Source: Chitinophagaceae bacterium
GTDB lineage: Bacteria; Bacteroidota; Bacteroidia; Chitinophagales; Chitinophagaceae
Direction: 5' to 3'
NCBI GenBank assembly: GCA_014379965.1
Contig: JACMKU010000123.1
Location: 45,732 to 109,731, forward strand
Length of the DNA stretch: 64,000 bases
The number at the start of each line of letters is the position of its first letter. The first letter of the stretch is position 1. The notes under the pieces are model-generated. The model made no database searches. It was not told the origin of the DNA and saw only the letters and a list, made by a program, of their open reading frames with translations. A program made the translations under genes and the position numbers. Positions 26,811 to 35,545 of the stretch are shown one piece after another.

Positions 26811-26875
26811 GAAAGTCCGAAAGTCCGAAAGACTATTCAAACTAATTGAATAGTCTTTCGGACTTTCGGACTTTC
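26811..26875. repeat. Perfect 30-bp hairpin of 'GTCCGAAA' units with a 5-nt loop
   Basis: 26811-26840 pairs perfectly with 26846-26875; the loop is ACTAA. The arms are GAAAGTCCGAAAGTCC and its complement plus GACTATTCAA at the tip. One extra GGACTTTC unit extends the right side to 26883. It has no T run, so it is not a classical terminator. It lies between DUF6607 and the Crp/Fnr gene and is related to 2281-2467. Confidence 0.96.
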
Positions 26876-26916
26876 GGACTTTCGATCTATATTTATAGTT
26901 AAGGCAAGTAAGCTGT

Positions 26917-27534
26917 ATGAACAAGATTATACCAGATCAATGGCACAAGGATGGCAAGGAGTCACCGTTGGCGACATTTGTAAAAAACATCCATCCAGTC
27001 AGTCCGGAGGCAATCGAATACATCAACCAGCATTCCTATCCTCAACGAGTAGATCGTGGTACCTTTCTTCTGAAAGCAGGAGAGGTCTCCAGGCATCTCT
27101 ATTTCATCCGTAGGGGAGTCATTCGTGCATATATCAAGGATGGCACCAAGGAGATTACGACATGGATCACGGCCGAGAATGAGGTTGTAGCATCCATACG
27201 AGGATTCAACCTTCAGCAGCCATCGATGGAGAATCTACAGGCCATCGAAGAGTGCGACCTCGTAGTTGCCGATTTCGAGAGCCTTCAATATCTGTACACC
27301 CATCACATGGAGATGAACATCGTCGGTCGCAAATTGCTCGAGCACTACTATCGCGATGCGGAAGAGCGTGCATTCATCTCACGCATACCAAATGCTACGA
27401 AGAGATATCATCATTTTCTCAATACACAGGGACATTTATCCAATCGCATTCCTCTCAAATATATCGCATCCTACCTGGGGATGACTATTGAGACTATGAG
27501 TAGAATTAGGAGTGCGCGGCCAAAGGTTAAATAG
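26917..27534 (+). CDS. Crp/Fnr-family transcriptional regulator
   Basis: 205 residues. A cyclic-nucleotide-binding-type jelly roll (about 45-140: YPQRVDRGTFLLKAGEVSRHLYFIRRGVIRAYIKDG) is followed by a helical dimerisation segment and a winged HTH (IPLKYIASYLGMTIETMSRIRSA). The Fnr cysteines are absent. As in many Bacteroidota members, the phosphate-binding RxS residues are not conserved, so cAMP binding is doubtful. Proximity to heme genes suggests, but does not show, co-regulation. Confidence 0.9.
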   Translation: MNKIIPDQWHKDGKESPLATFVKNIHPVSPEAIEYINQHSYPQRVDRGTFLLKAGEVSRHLYFIRRGVIRAYIKDGTKEITTWITAENEVVASIRGFNLQQPSMENLQAIEECDLVVADFESLQYLYTHHMEMNIVGRKLLEHYYRDAEERAFISRIPNATKRYHHFLNTQGHLSNRIPLKYIASYLGMTIETMSRIRSARPKVK

Positions 27535-27536
27535 AT

Positions 27537-27675
27537 TTCACGCAAAGTCGAGGGAAAGGTTTCTCGCAAAGCCGCCAAGATTCGCAAAGCCGCAAAGAAT
27601 GCGTTTCAATCGACGTGTCATCCTCAAACCTATTCAACCTAATCAGCCTAATCAACTCAATCAACCAATCAACTA
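27537..27675. repeat. Single-arm repeats: 'CGCAAAG' array then 'AATCAACC' array
   Basis: 27537-27596 is a degenerate CGCAAAG-family arm (TTTCACGCAAAGTCG ... TTCGCAAAGCCGCAAAG). 27630-27675 is an array of CCTAATCAA / CAATCAACC units, the vocabulary of the elements at 33912 and 39697. Neither has its opposite arm. Together they fill the gap between the Crp/Fnr and ileS genes. Confidence 0.85.
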
Positions 27676-27681
27676 ACACCG

Positions 27682-27689
27682 TACCTTTG
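27682..27689 (+). promoter_or_regulatory. Putative -7 box of ileS
   Basis: TACCTTTG matches TAnnTTTG, 30 nt before the ATG at 27720 and just downstream of the repeat array. No -33 TTG at the expected spacing. Confidence 0.4.
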
Positions 27690-27719
27690 CAGCCTCAAAA
27701 TTCGAGCAGAAAAAGCATT

Positions 27720-30700
27720 ATGGCAGCCAAATACAGGGAGTTTACCGGTCTTAATTTACCCGCCATCGAGCAGGAGATACTAACGAAGTGGTCTGAACAA
27801 CAGGCCTTTGAGAAAAGTATATCCAACCGGGAAGGCGCCACACCGTTTGTTTTCTACGAAGGACCCCCAAGCGCCAATGGCCTGCCAGGCATACACCACG
27901 TGATCTCGCGCACGCTCAAGGATCTTGTGTGTCGGTACAAGACGATGAAGGGGTTCCAGGTTGAACGGAAAGGAGGTTGGGACACACACGGACTTCCCAT
28001 TGAACTCGGGGTAGAAAAAGAGCTGGGCATTACAAAAGAGGACATCGGGAAGAAAATATCAGTGGAGGAGTATAACCGCAAATGCCGCGAAGCGGTACTG
28101 CGGTATAAGGATAAGTGGGACGACATCACCCGCAAGATGGGTTATTGGGTCGACCTCGATGATCCCTATATCACTTTCAAGAATGAATATATTGAGACAC
28201 TCTGGTGGTTATTGAGTGAATTATACAAGAAAGGATTTCTTTATGAGAGCGTGAGCATCCAGCCATATTCACCCGCGGCGGGCACGGGACTGAGTTCACA
28301 CGAGCTCAACCAGCCTGGGACTTACAAGGATGTAAAAGATACTTCGGCCGTTGCCATGTTTAAGGCAGTAAGAGAAAAGAGATCTGAATTTCTATTTAGT
28401 GCGGCTGGTTCGGAGGAAGTTTTTTTCCTTGCCTGGACGACTACGCCATGGACCCTTCCTTCGAACCTCGGACTTACGGTGGGTCCAAACATCGACTATG
28501 TATTAGTAAGAACTGTGAATCCTTACTTGCACAACTCCGTCAATGTTATATTGGCGAAGGCATTGCTCGAAAAATACTTCGATCTGACTGGTGTCGATAG
28601 CGCGTCTATAAAGGAAGGATTTTCTTTCGAAGGCGAATCGACGCAGAAGAACAAGATTGCTACCTGGAGTATACTAAAGGACTTCAAAGGGAAGGACGTC
28701 GAAGGTGTGACGTATGAGCAGTTGCTTCCTTATGAGGCCAACTCCGTCAAAGCCGTCGAAGCGGAAACACCGGGCGCTATCCCATTTCGTGTGCTGCTGG
28801 GCGATTTTGTTACAACTGAAGACGGAACAGGTATCGTTCACACCGCTCCCGCCTTCGGCGCGGATGACTTCAGGGTTGGAAAAAAATACAACATTGGCAT
28901 CCTCACGATGGTTGACCGCCAGGGCAAATTCGTTGATGGCCTCGGTGAGTTCAGCAACAGGTATGTAAAAAACTATAAAGACGAGAAGGACTATGTGGAT
29001 GTGAATGTCGACATCAGTGTGAAATTGAAGAAGGAGAACAGGGCATTCAAAGTAGAGAAGTATGAACACAGCTATCCCCATTGCTGGAGAACGGATAAGC
29101 CTGTACTGTACTATCCACTCGACGCATGGTTCATAAAGACTACGGCCGTGAAGGACCGGATGGTAGAGTTGAACAAGACGATCAACTGGAAGCCGAAGTC
29201 GACGGGGGATGGGAGATTTGGAAATTGGCTGGAGAACATGGTGGATTGGAACCTTAGTCGCAGCCGGTTCTGGGGAACACCTTTACCGATATGGAAGACG
29301 GATGATGGTAGTGAGGAGAAATGCATTGGTACTATCGAAGAGTTGAGAGCTGAGGCCGCTAAAGCTGACAAACAACTCCAGACAGAGAATAGTAATAAAC
29401 TGAATGGAGATAAGCTCGACCTGCATAAACCTTTCGTGGACTCCATAATATTGGTGAGCGATTCCGGCAAGCCAATGCAGCGTGTACCTGACCTGATCGA
29501 CGTGTGGTTCGATAGCGGTGCAATGCCATATGCCCAATGGGGGTTGCCGGATGCGAGCTCGAATGAATTTGGCCCGCTGTCACCGGAAAATTTCTTTAAA
29601 TATCACGCCGCCGGGCGAACATCTTCAGTGGGAGATAGCGGAAGTGGAAAGCTCGTCCCCGCAGATTTCATTGCCGAAGGAGTCGACCAGACACGCGGAT
29701 GGTTCTATACTCTCCACGCCATTGCCTCGATGCTTTTCGATAGCGTAGCATATAAGACCTGTGTATCAAACGGTCTCGTGCTCGATAAGAATGGCAATAA
29801 AATGAGCAAGCGGCTGGGAAATGTGGTCGATCCTTTCAAGACCATCGAGACCTATGGAGCGGATGCCACGCGCTGGTATCTTGTAACGAATGCATCGCCG
29901 TGGGAGAATATGAAGTTTGACCTCGAGGGAATAAAAGAGGTGCAGCGGAAATTCTTTGGTACTTTATATAACACCTATCAATTCTTCGCACTGTATGCGA
30001 ACGTTGATGGCTTCGCGTTTAAGGAGAAACGTGTACCGGTAAATGAGCGTCCAGAGATCGATCGATGGATACTTTCGTCTTTGAATACAATGATCGCGAA
30101 GGTCAATGAGCACATGGATGATTATGAACCTACGCAAGCTGGAAGGGTAATAGAAGACTTCGTCGATGAACATTTAAGCAACTGGTATGTTAGATTATGC
30201 AGGCGCCGGTTCTGGAAGGGTGAATATGAGATCGATAAGATATGTGCATACCAGACGTTATATGAGTGCCTGGAGACTGTAATCCGGTTAATCGCTCCCA
30301 TTTCTCCATTTTTCAGCGATGCTGTGTTCCAAAACCTCAATGCAATTACAAGGCGTTTCAATGAAGCCTCGGTCCACCATGTTGATTATCCCGTGGTAGA
30401 ACCAGGGATAATTGATGAGTCGCTGGAGGAGAGGATGCAGTTGGCGCAGGATGCATCGTCGTTGATTCTGTCACTTCGTAAGAAGGTGAATATAAAGGTT
30501 AGGCAGCCGCTACAGAAGGTGCTGATCCCTGTACTGGAACCGGCGATGAAATCGCAACTTCAAAAAGTGGAAGACCTGGTGAAGGCGGAGGTGAATGTGA
30601 AGGAGATCCAATACCTGGATCCGGATAATACTTTCATCAGTAAGAAGATCAAGCCCAATTTTGTGGCGCTTGGAAAGAAGCTCGGTCCCAAAATGAAAGC

Positions 30701-31169
30701 TGTGTCTGCTGCCTTGTCGAAATTCACGCAAGAGGATATCGCGAGGCTGGAAAAAGAAGGGCAATATAATTTGTCAATTGAGGGCGAACCCGTAATATTA
30801 CAAGCTAACGAAGTCGAAATAACCAGCGAGGATATACCGGGCTGGACAGTGGCCAACAAGGGACAATTGACAGTGGCACTGGACGTAACAGTCACACCAG
30901 ATTTAGAAGCCGAGGGAAATGCCCGGGAATTTGTTAACCGGATCCAAAAAATCCGTAAGGATCAAGGGTTTGACCTGACCGACCGGATCGAGGTGAAAGT
31001 AATTACCGCCAATGGAATGAAAAACTCTTTGGCTCAGTTTAAAGACTATATTTGCGCCGAAATTCTGGCCGATAATCTGGAAATAGTATCTGACATACCC
31101 AATGGAAATGAAACAGACATTGACATTAATGACGTTTCGCTAAAAGTGATTGTTTCAAAAAAAGGCTAA
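27720..31169 (+). CDS. ileS: Isoleucine--tRNA ligase
   Basis: 1149 residues from ATG 27720 (MAAKYREFTGL); the longer open frame from 27615 is translated AATCAACC repeat. Class Ia synthetase: HIGH-type motif PSANGLPGIHHV, CP1 editing domain with the WTTTPWTLPSNLG motif, KMSKS-type motif NKMSKRLGN, an anticodon-binding helical domain and a long C-terminal extension (about 900-1149). The architecture without a clear zinc-binding tail resembles the long, eukaryote-like IleS class, often linked to mupirocin insensitivity; that last point is inference. Four nucleotides separate it from the DksA-like gene. Confidence 0.96.
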   Translation: MAAKYREFTGLNLPAIEQEILTKWSEQQAFEKSISNREGATPFVFYEGPPSANGLPGIHHVISRTLKDLVCRYKTMKGFQVERKGGWDTHGLPIELGVEKELGITKEDIGKKISVEEYNRKCREAVLRYKDKWDDITRKMGYWVDLDDPYITFKNEYIETLWWLLSELYKKGFLYESVSIQPYSPAAGTGLSSHELNQPGTYKDVKDTSAVAMFKAVREKRSEFLFSAAGSEEVFFLAWTTTPWTLPSNLGLTVGPNIDYVLVRTVNPYLHNSVNVILAKALLEKYFDLTGVDSASIKEGFSFEGESTQKNKIATWSILKDFKGKDVEGVTYEQLLPYEANSVKAVEAETPGAIPFRVLLGDFVTTEDGTGIVHTAPAFGADDFRVGKKYNIGILTMVDRQGKFVDGLGEFSNRYVKNYKDEKDYVDVNVDISVKLKKENRAFKVEKYEHSYPHCWRTDKPVLYYPLDAWFIKTTAVKDRMVELNKTINWKPKSTGDGRFGNWLENMVDWNLSRSRFWGTPLPIWKTDDGSEEKCIGTIEELRAEAAKADKQLQTENSNKLNGDKLDLHKPFVDSIILVSDSGKPMQRVPDLIDVWFDSGAMPYAQWGLPDASSNEFGPLSPENFFKYHAAGRTSSVGDSGSGKLVPADFIAEGVDQTRGWFYTLHAIASMLFDSVAYKTCVSNGLVLDKNGNKMSKRLGNVVDPFKTIETYGADATRWYLVTNASPWENMKFDLEGIKEVQRKFFGTLYNTYQFFALYANVDGFAFKEKRVPVNERPEIDRWILSSLNTMIAKVNEHMDDYEPTQAGRVIEDFVDEHLSNWYVRLCRRRFWKGEYEIDKICAYQTLYECLETVIRLIAPISPFFSDAVFQNLNAITRRFNEASVHHVDYPVVEPGIIDESLEERMQLAQDASSLILSLRKKVNIKVRQPLQKVLIPVLEPAMKSQLQKVEDLVKAEVNVKEIQYLDPDNTFISKKIKPNFVALGKKLGPKMKAVSAALSKFTQEDIARLEKEGQYNLSIEGEPVILQANEVEITSEDIPGWTVANKGQLTVALDVTVTPDLEAEGNAREFVNRIQKIRKDQGFDLTDRIEVKVITANGMKNSLAQFKDYICAEILADNLEIVSDIPNGNETDIDINDVSLKVIVSKKG

Positions 31170-31173
31170 TTGT

Positions 31174-32007
31174 ATGGCTAACAAGAAAAAACCGGCATCT
31201 AAGAAGCCAGCTGCCAAATCAGCGCCCAAAAAAGTGGCCAAAAAGCCTCAAGCAAAACCCGTAGCTAAGAAAGCTGCCCCTAAAAAAAAGGAAAAACCCG
31301 TGCCCAAAAAGTCTGCCCCTAAGCCAGCACCAAAAAAACATGAACCTGCCAAACGGCCGGCACCTAAGCCTACGCATCACGCAAAGGCAGTGGCAAAACC
31401 TGAGGTAAAACCTCCGGCTCCTGTCGTGCCTGCTAAACCACTTCCGAAGAAGAATGGCGCTATAGATCCCAAATCATTGGTTTCTATTAAGCCTACGGCA
31501 AAACCGGTGATCAAGAAAGAGCCGCCTAAGCCAACGAAGATGGTTATACCCAAGACAACTATCAAGAGCGCAGTCAAGTATGAACCCGAATTCACAAAAT
31601 CTGTATTAGATACCCCTATGTACGAACACAACGGCCCTACCATGAGATACTCGGATAACGACCTCGTCGAATTCCGTGAAATTATTACCAAGAAACTGGA
31701 CGCTGCGAAGAAAGAACTTGCGTACCTCCAGGGATTGATTACCCGTCGCGATGAAGGTGGCGATATGGACGAAGCCCGCTACATGACGATGGAGGATGGA
31801 AGCGTAAGTATGGAAAGAGAGCAACTCAGCCAGATGGCTAGTCGCCAGATCACCTTTATCGATCACCTGGAGAAAGCGATGATGCGTATCGAGAACAAGA
31901 CGTATGGCATCTGCAGGGTCACAGGCAAGCTTATCGATAAAGCCAGGCTTAGAGCGGTACCGCATGCGACCCTTAGCATCGAGGCCAAGCAACTCATGAA
32001 CAAATAA
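31174..32007 (+). CDS. DksA/TraR-family protein with a long Lys/Pro/Ala-rich N-terminal tail
   Basis: 277 residues from ATG 31174, 4 nt after the ileS stop, so surely co-transcribed. Residues 1-~110 are low-complexity, basic (KKPASKKPAAKSAPKK ...). Residues ~160-277 form a DksA/TraR coiled coil and C-terminal globule (KKLDAAKKELAYLQGLI ... YGICRVTGKLIDKARLRAVPHATLSIEAKQ). The canonical four-cysteine zinc finger is reduced to one Cys (GICRVTG), as in many Bacteroidota members. DksA acts in the RNA polymerase secondary channel; the tail could bind nucleic acid, like histone H1-type tails (inference). Confidence 0.88.
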   Translation: MANKKKPASKKPAAKSAPKKVAKKPQAKPVAKKAAPKKKEKPVPKKSAPKPAPKKHEPAKRPAPKPTHHAKAVAKPEVKPPAPVVPAKPLPKKNGAIDPKSLVSIKPTAKPVIKKEPPKPTKMVIPKTTIKSAVKYEPEFTKSVLDTPMYEHNGPTMRYSDNDLVEFREIITKKLDAAKKELAYLQGLITRRDEGGDMDEARYMTMEDGSVSMEREQLSQMASRQITFIDHLEKAMMRIENKTYGICRVTGKLIDKARLRAVPHATLSIEAKQLMNK

Positions 32008-32014
32008 CCTTGAT

Positions 32015-32168
32015 CGTTTAACGTTTAAGGGTTTAACGTTTAACGTTCTTACGATCGAGATCTCATTTCGTCATTAAACATCCCTTTCTTCTAGGGCAAG
32101 TGATTTCTATTACGTAACGCATTTTCTGAGATCAGAACGTTAAACGTTAAACCCTTAAACGTTAAACG
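32015..32168. repeat. Inverted-tandem element, 'GTTTAACGTTTAAGGG' family
   Basis: A perfect 35-bp inverted repeat, 32015-32049 with 32134-32168. Arms consist of CGTTTAA units with a central AAGGG. It starts 7 nt after the DksA-like stop and ends 1 nt before the stop of the convergent outer-membrane gene. The 84-nt loop also holds GAGATCTCA / CTGAGATC. Copies at 34510-34654 and 40644-40762. Confidence 0.97.
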
Positions 32169-32169
32169 T

Positions 32170-32916
32170 CTACTTCTTTCTAAGGAAAATCTGAAAACCG
32201 ACGCCTATCAGGAAGCGATGATTCGTGTACTTGCTCGTGGTTTCATTTGTTGCAGTCTGGTCAATGACACCATCTATCTGGTCGTCGCGAAGACGAGTCG
32301 TCTTCATCGTATTCTTGTTGTAGGAAAAATTGTAACCGATATAGAGGTCGAGGCCTGTCTGATCACCCATCATCTTCGTCACTCCTAAAAGGAATGAAGC
32401 CTCAGTAAGAAACCCTCCCGAAGAATTGCCCTCATATGTTTCTTTATAATCATTGGGATCAACGCCGCCATAGAAGAAGCCGGATTTCTTCAGGTTGCTG
32501 ATGCCCGCGTTAAGACCAATCTGACCGAAGGGTAGCACCGACCCTCCCGACTTGAAATAATTGCGTACGAATCCGCCGAAACCAATGTTGAAATTGTTGA
32601 ATTTGTCGCGCTGAAATGTACTCCCCCGTTCCTCGAAACTTATAGTCTCGCCGGATGGATTAAGGTTGAGGGAGGCACCAACCGCAGTGTTTCCTGAGAT
32701 GAACCAACCAATAGAGGGGGTGATGCTCACGCCAAAGCCTCTGACTGTTGCCGTGGTACTGCCTATAGAAGTTACGGTTTGATCAGACGTGCCTGAATTG
32801 AAAAACATACTGGCGACGGAGGCTCCGACCATTCGGGTGCCTTTGGCAAATTGTGCATACGAATGAATAGCCAGGAATAAAAAACAAACGGTCAAGAAAG
32901 GGAATTTTCGCATCAT
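32170..32916 (-). CDS. Outer-membrane beta-barrel protein
   Basis: 248 residues from ATG 32916 (MMRKFPFLTVCFLFLAIHSYAQ signal peptide); an upstream ATG at 32967 would add 17 unlikely residues. The mature part alternates hydrophobic and polar residues (SITPSIGWFISGNTAVGASLNLN, NIGFGGFVRNYF) and ends HRFLIGVGFQIFLRKK, a C-terminal strand with aromatic-type ending. This fits a small outer-membrane barrel of the OMP_b-brl type. Function unknown. Confidence 0.8.
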   Translation of the reverse strand: MMRKFPFLTVCFLFLAIHSYAQFAKGTRMVGASVASMFFNSGTSDQTVTSIGSTTATVRGFGVSITPSIGWFISGNTAVGASLNLNPSGETISFEERGSTFQRDKFNNFNIGFGGFVRNYFKSGGSVLPFGQIGLNAGISNLKKSGFFYGGVDPNDYKETYEGNSSGGFLTEASFLLGVTKMMGDQTGLDLYIGYNFSYNKNTMKTTRLRDDQIDGVIDQTATNETTSKYTNHRFLIGVGFQIFLRKK

Positions 32917-33164
32917 ATTAGTCGGGTTGTAGCCGAACAAATGTAGCTGTTCATGATTGGTTTGCAAAAACGACTTGGGCTTCTATCATTGGTAATATTT
33001 TGATGGCACTGGGCATCCCCATATTAACCGGTTTCCTCTTATGATTCACCTGAATCGGGTAAATTCGGCGACCAAAAAATTGGCCTAGTAATTACTGTTG
33101 GTAGAACCAATTTTTCCCTTTACTTTTAAAAACGAAACTAATTTTTTTGCCAAAACAAACGTAT

Positions 33165-33827
33165 ATGAGAAAGTTGAGACTTCTTTCCCTTTCCTTTTTA
33201 GCTATTACCTTCCTTTCGGTTAGTTGTACAAAAGAAGGCCCCGAAGGCCCCGTAGGAGCTACTGGTCCACAAGGTCCTCCCGGATCAACTGGTGCAGCTG
33301 GTGCTGCTGGTGCCGCTGGTGCTCCCGGACCCGCAGGTACTGCGAATGTGATTTATTCTACTTGGGTCGCATCTGTTGCAGCTGACTGGGTACTTGGTTT
33401 CGTTGCTCCTAACAATTACAATGTTGAAAGAGTCTATAACAGAACAGCTCCTGGAATCACACAGCCGATCCTCGACCAGGGTGTTGTACTTGCTTTTGGA
33501 AAGAATTTCACTATAGGTGCAGCAACCATATTACCTAACGTTCAATTATTGCCTTACCGCGAAAGCTTCAATGGACAGAGCTATAGCTTTGTACTGGACG
33601 TAGGTAAGATCGTATTCACATATGACCCAGATGGTACAGCTCCTGTAAGACCAGTTACCCAACTTGCTGGTATTTCTTATCGCTACGTGATCATCCCGGG
33701 CGGTGTTGCCGGCGGCCGATTGACTAGCGGACCTGCAAAGGGGATGACCATTGCTGAATTGAAGCAACTGTCTTACGAAGAAGTTGCCAGGATGTTCCGC
33801 ATACCTTCTGAAGGTTCTAATATTTAA
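33165..33827 (+). CDS. Lipoprotein with collagen-like Gly-X-Y repeats
   Basis: 220 residues from ATG 33165. Lipoprotein signal (LSFLAITFLSVSC, lipobox VSC). Straight after the acylated cysteine come 11 Gly-X-Y triplets (GPEGPVGATGPQGPPG ...), which can form a collagen-type triple helix. A ~150-residue C-terminal domain follows (VIYSTWVA ... YRYVIIPGGVAGGRL ... LSYEEVARMFRIP), a type seen behind collagen-like stalks in Chitinophagales. It is probably a trimeric surface stalk-and-head protein; function unknown. It has its own strong terminator. Confidence 0.85.
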   Translation: MRKLRLLSLSFLAITFLSVSCTKEGPEGPVGATGPQGPPGSTGAAGAAGAAGAPGPAGTANVIYSTWVASVAADWVLGFVAPNNYNVERVYNRTAPGITQPILDQGVVLAFGKNFTIGAATILPNVQLLPYRESFNGQSYSFVLDVGKIVFTYDPDGTAPVRPVTQLAGISYRYVIIPGGVAGGRLTSGPAKGMTIAELKQLSYEEVARMFRIPSEGSNI

Positions 33828-33852
33828 TGAACAGATTTTCCTAATAGTTTTG

Positions 33853-33885
33853 ACCCGGTCCTTGCTTCGGTAAGGACCGGGTTTT
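33853..33885 (+). terminator. Intrinsic terminator of the collagen-like gene
   Basis: 11-bp perfect stem (ACCCGGTCCTT / AAGGACCGGGT) with an 8-nt loop, followed by TTTT. Confidence 0.9.
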
Positions 33886-33911
33886 CATTTTTGGTTGTAG
33901 GTTTGGGGGCT

Positions 33912-33995
33912 GGGTTGATTGAGTTGCTTAAGTTGACTAAGTTGATTGAGATTCAACTTAATCAACTTAATCAACTCAATCAACTCAATCAACCC
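33912..33995. repeat. Inverted-tandem element, 'AATCAACTT' family
   Basis: Left arm 33912-33950 (GGGTTGATTGAGTTG, then degraded units) and right arm 33954-33995 (CAACTTAATCAACTTAATC...). The terminal 15 bp pair perfectly (33912-33926 with 33981-33995). Further units continue to 34011. It lies between the terminator above and the YcxB-like gene, the one place where a classical terminator and a repeat occur together. Confidence 0.92.
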
Positions 33996-34022
33996 AGTCA
34001 ACCAATCAACCCTAGCTATCTA

Positions 34023-34505
34023 ATGACAATTCACTTCGAATACGAAAAAGCCCAGGTTCTACAAGCACTACGATACCATTTCATCAGCCGTCCGGAGATC
34101 AAGATTATGCTGATAGTGGTAAATATTTTTGCACTTGCATCGCTCGCATTATATGTATTCAATAAGATCACTCCCGTAGCCTTCCTTGTGGGATCAGGTT
34201 TATGGCTTATACTTATGATAAGCTTCTGGTTCATTCTTCCAGGAGTAGTATATAGAAGGGCGGAGACCTTCCGGCATAATTTCACAATGCATTTCGAAGA
34301 TGATGATTTCACACTCGCGCATGAAAACGGATCACGCAAATGGCCGTGGAAATCCCTCAGCACATTTATTGAGAGCCCGCATTTTTTTCACTTGTATTTC
34401 GACAGCCGTTCTTTTTTCCTTGTGCCGAAGAGTGGTTGCAAGGATAAGAATGAAGTGTTTGAATTGAGGCAGATACTGAAGGAGAAAATTACTCGAAAGA
34501 GGTGA
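34023..34505 (+). CDS. YcxB-like membrane protein
   Basis: 160 residues from ATG 34023; the upstream open frame (LNQLNQLNQ...) is repeat DNA. Two membrane helices (about 28-48 and 52-74) are followed by a cytoplasmic or periplasmic beta-rich domain with FEDDDFTLAHENGSRKWPWKSLSTFIE and FFLVPKSG. This is the YcxB-like C-terminal domain pattern. Function unknown. A YcxB gene alone between two repeats gives no operon clue. Confidence 0.75.
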   Translation: MTIHFEYEKAQVLQALRYHFISRPEIKIMLIVVNIFALASLALYVFNKITPVAFLVGSGLWLILMISFWFILPGVVYRRAETFRHNFTMHFEDDDFTLAHENGSRKWPWKSLSTFIESPHFFHLYFDSRSFFLVPKSGCKDKNEVFELRQILKEKITRKR

Positions 34506-34509
34506 GGGA

Positions 34510-34654
34510 CGTTTAACGTTTAAGGGTTTAACGTTTAACGTTCATTAAGCTGAAGTTGCAATAAATGTTTGAGCTACCATCTTAGAATATTTGAAATCTT
34601 GAGTGCGAGGTCGAATTTCGAAACATTAAACGTTAAACCCTTAAACGTTAAACG
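34510..34654. repeat. Inverted-tandem element, 'GTTTAACGTTTAAGGG' family
   Basis: 33-nt arms 34510-34542 and 34622-34654 with one mismatch; nearly identical arms to 32015-32168 but a different 79-nt loop (which contains GAGGTCGAATTTCG). It fills the convergent gap between the YcxB-like and GNAT genes, and the GNAT stop codon directly continues the right arm. Confidence 0.96.
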
Positions 34655-35083
34655 TTACAGCTGCTTCTCCATCACGTAGTGCGGAATCGTCACTTCAAAA
34701 AACTGATCACCCCGTATCTTGTATCCGACTTTTTCATAGAAGCCAACAGCGTTGACGCGGGCGTGCATTCTTAGGATTCGGTATCCGCGATCGCGTGCGA
34801 GGTTTTCGGCGAAGTTCATCAACGCCCTACCGATGCCCTTTCCCTGGAGATCATTGAGTACGGCCATTTGCCTGAGGCGGACTGTTCCCGGTTGTTCTTC
34901 CACTAGCATACAGCATCCGAGCATCCTTTCATCCTCAAAAGCCGCAATGAGCATGTTTTCTTTCTCCGACTCCAGTTCATCAGGAGTAAACGTGAGCCCC
35001 AGCGGTTTCCTCAAGATATCATCCCTCAACTTTACCATCTGACGGTACTCCGGTGTGCCATGATCAATGATTTTTAGAGCCAT
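34655..35083 (-). CDS. GNAT-family N-acetyltransferase
   Basis: 142 residues from ATG 35083 (MALKIIDHGTPEYRQMVKLRDDILRKPLGL); an ATG at 35113 would add ten residues. The acetyl-CoA-binding motif A is LRQMAVLNDLQGKGIGRALM, followed by YRILRMHARVNAVGFYEKVGY (motif B). The YRQMVKLRDDILRKPLG opening is typical of the ElaA/YitI-like group. Substrate unknown. Confidence 0.9.
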   Translation of the reverse strand: MALKIIDHGTPEYRQMVKLRDDILRKPLGLTFTPDELESEKENMLIAAFEDERMLGCCMLVEEQPGTVRLRQMAVLNDLQGKGIGRALMNFAENLARDRGYRILRMHARVNAVGFYEKVGYKIRGDQFFEVTIPHYVMEKQL

Positions 35084-35264
35084 GTTGTTGGTAATAGTTA
35101 TGGAATGTTTCAAATTACAAAGAACCTACGATACAGCCAACCGTTTACATTTAATAATTTTATCTGACATTATTTGAATTAAAGCCTAGTATTACCTCGT
35201 TTTCAGAATGTTGGCTTAAAAAGGGAAAAAATAGCGATTACGATGTTGGTTTACTCAAAAAGTA

Positions 35265-35272
35265 TATTTTTG
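35265..35272 (+). promoter_or_regulatory. Putative -7 box of acpP
   Basis: TATTTTTG matches TAnnTTTG, 25 nt before the acpP ATG; a TTG lies at 35246-35248, 16 nt upstream, slightly short spacing. Confidence 0.45.
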
Positions 35273-35297
35273 CACCCAATAACTAAACTATTACGAC

Positions 35298-35534
35298 ATG
35301 TCAGACATTGCATCAAGAGTTAAAAAGATTATCGTTGACAAGCTAGGTGTTGACGAAGCAGAAGTCACAAATGAAGCCTCTTTCACCAATGATCTCGGAG
35401 CCGATTCACTCGACACAGTAGAACTAATAATGGAATTCGAGAAAGAATTCAATATTTCTATTCCCGATGAGCAGGCTGAGACCATCACTACGGTTGGTCA
35501 GGCTGTTGCTTACCTGGAAGAGCACGCGAAATAA
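35298..35534 (+). CDS. acpP: Acyl carrier protein
   Basis: 78 residues, acidic. The phosphopantetheine attachment serine is in [10 protein letters not shown] (S37). It carries growing fatty acyl chains in type II fatty acid synthesis. fabF follows after 128 nt, the conserved acpP-fabF order; rnc is next. Confidence 0.98.
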   Translation: MSDIASRVKKIIVDKLGVDEAEVTNEASFTNDLGADSLDTVELIMEFEKEFNISIPDEQAETITTVGQAVAYLEEHAK

Positions 35535-35545
35535 TGCATGAGTTT

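Noticed and set aside
27537..27719. T-box or other riboswitch upstream of ileS
   Set aside because: The leader contains only single-arm repeats and a -7 box; no T-box sequence or antiterminator structure is seen, and T-boxes are not expected in Bacteroidota.
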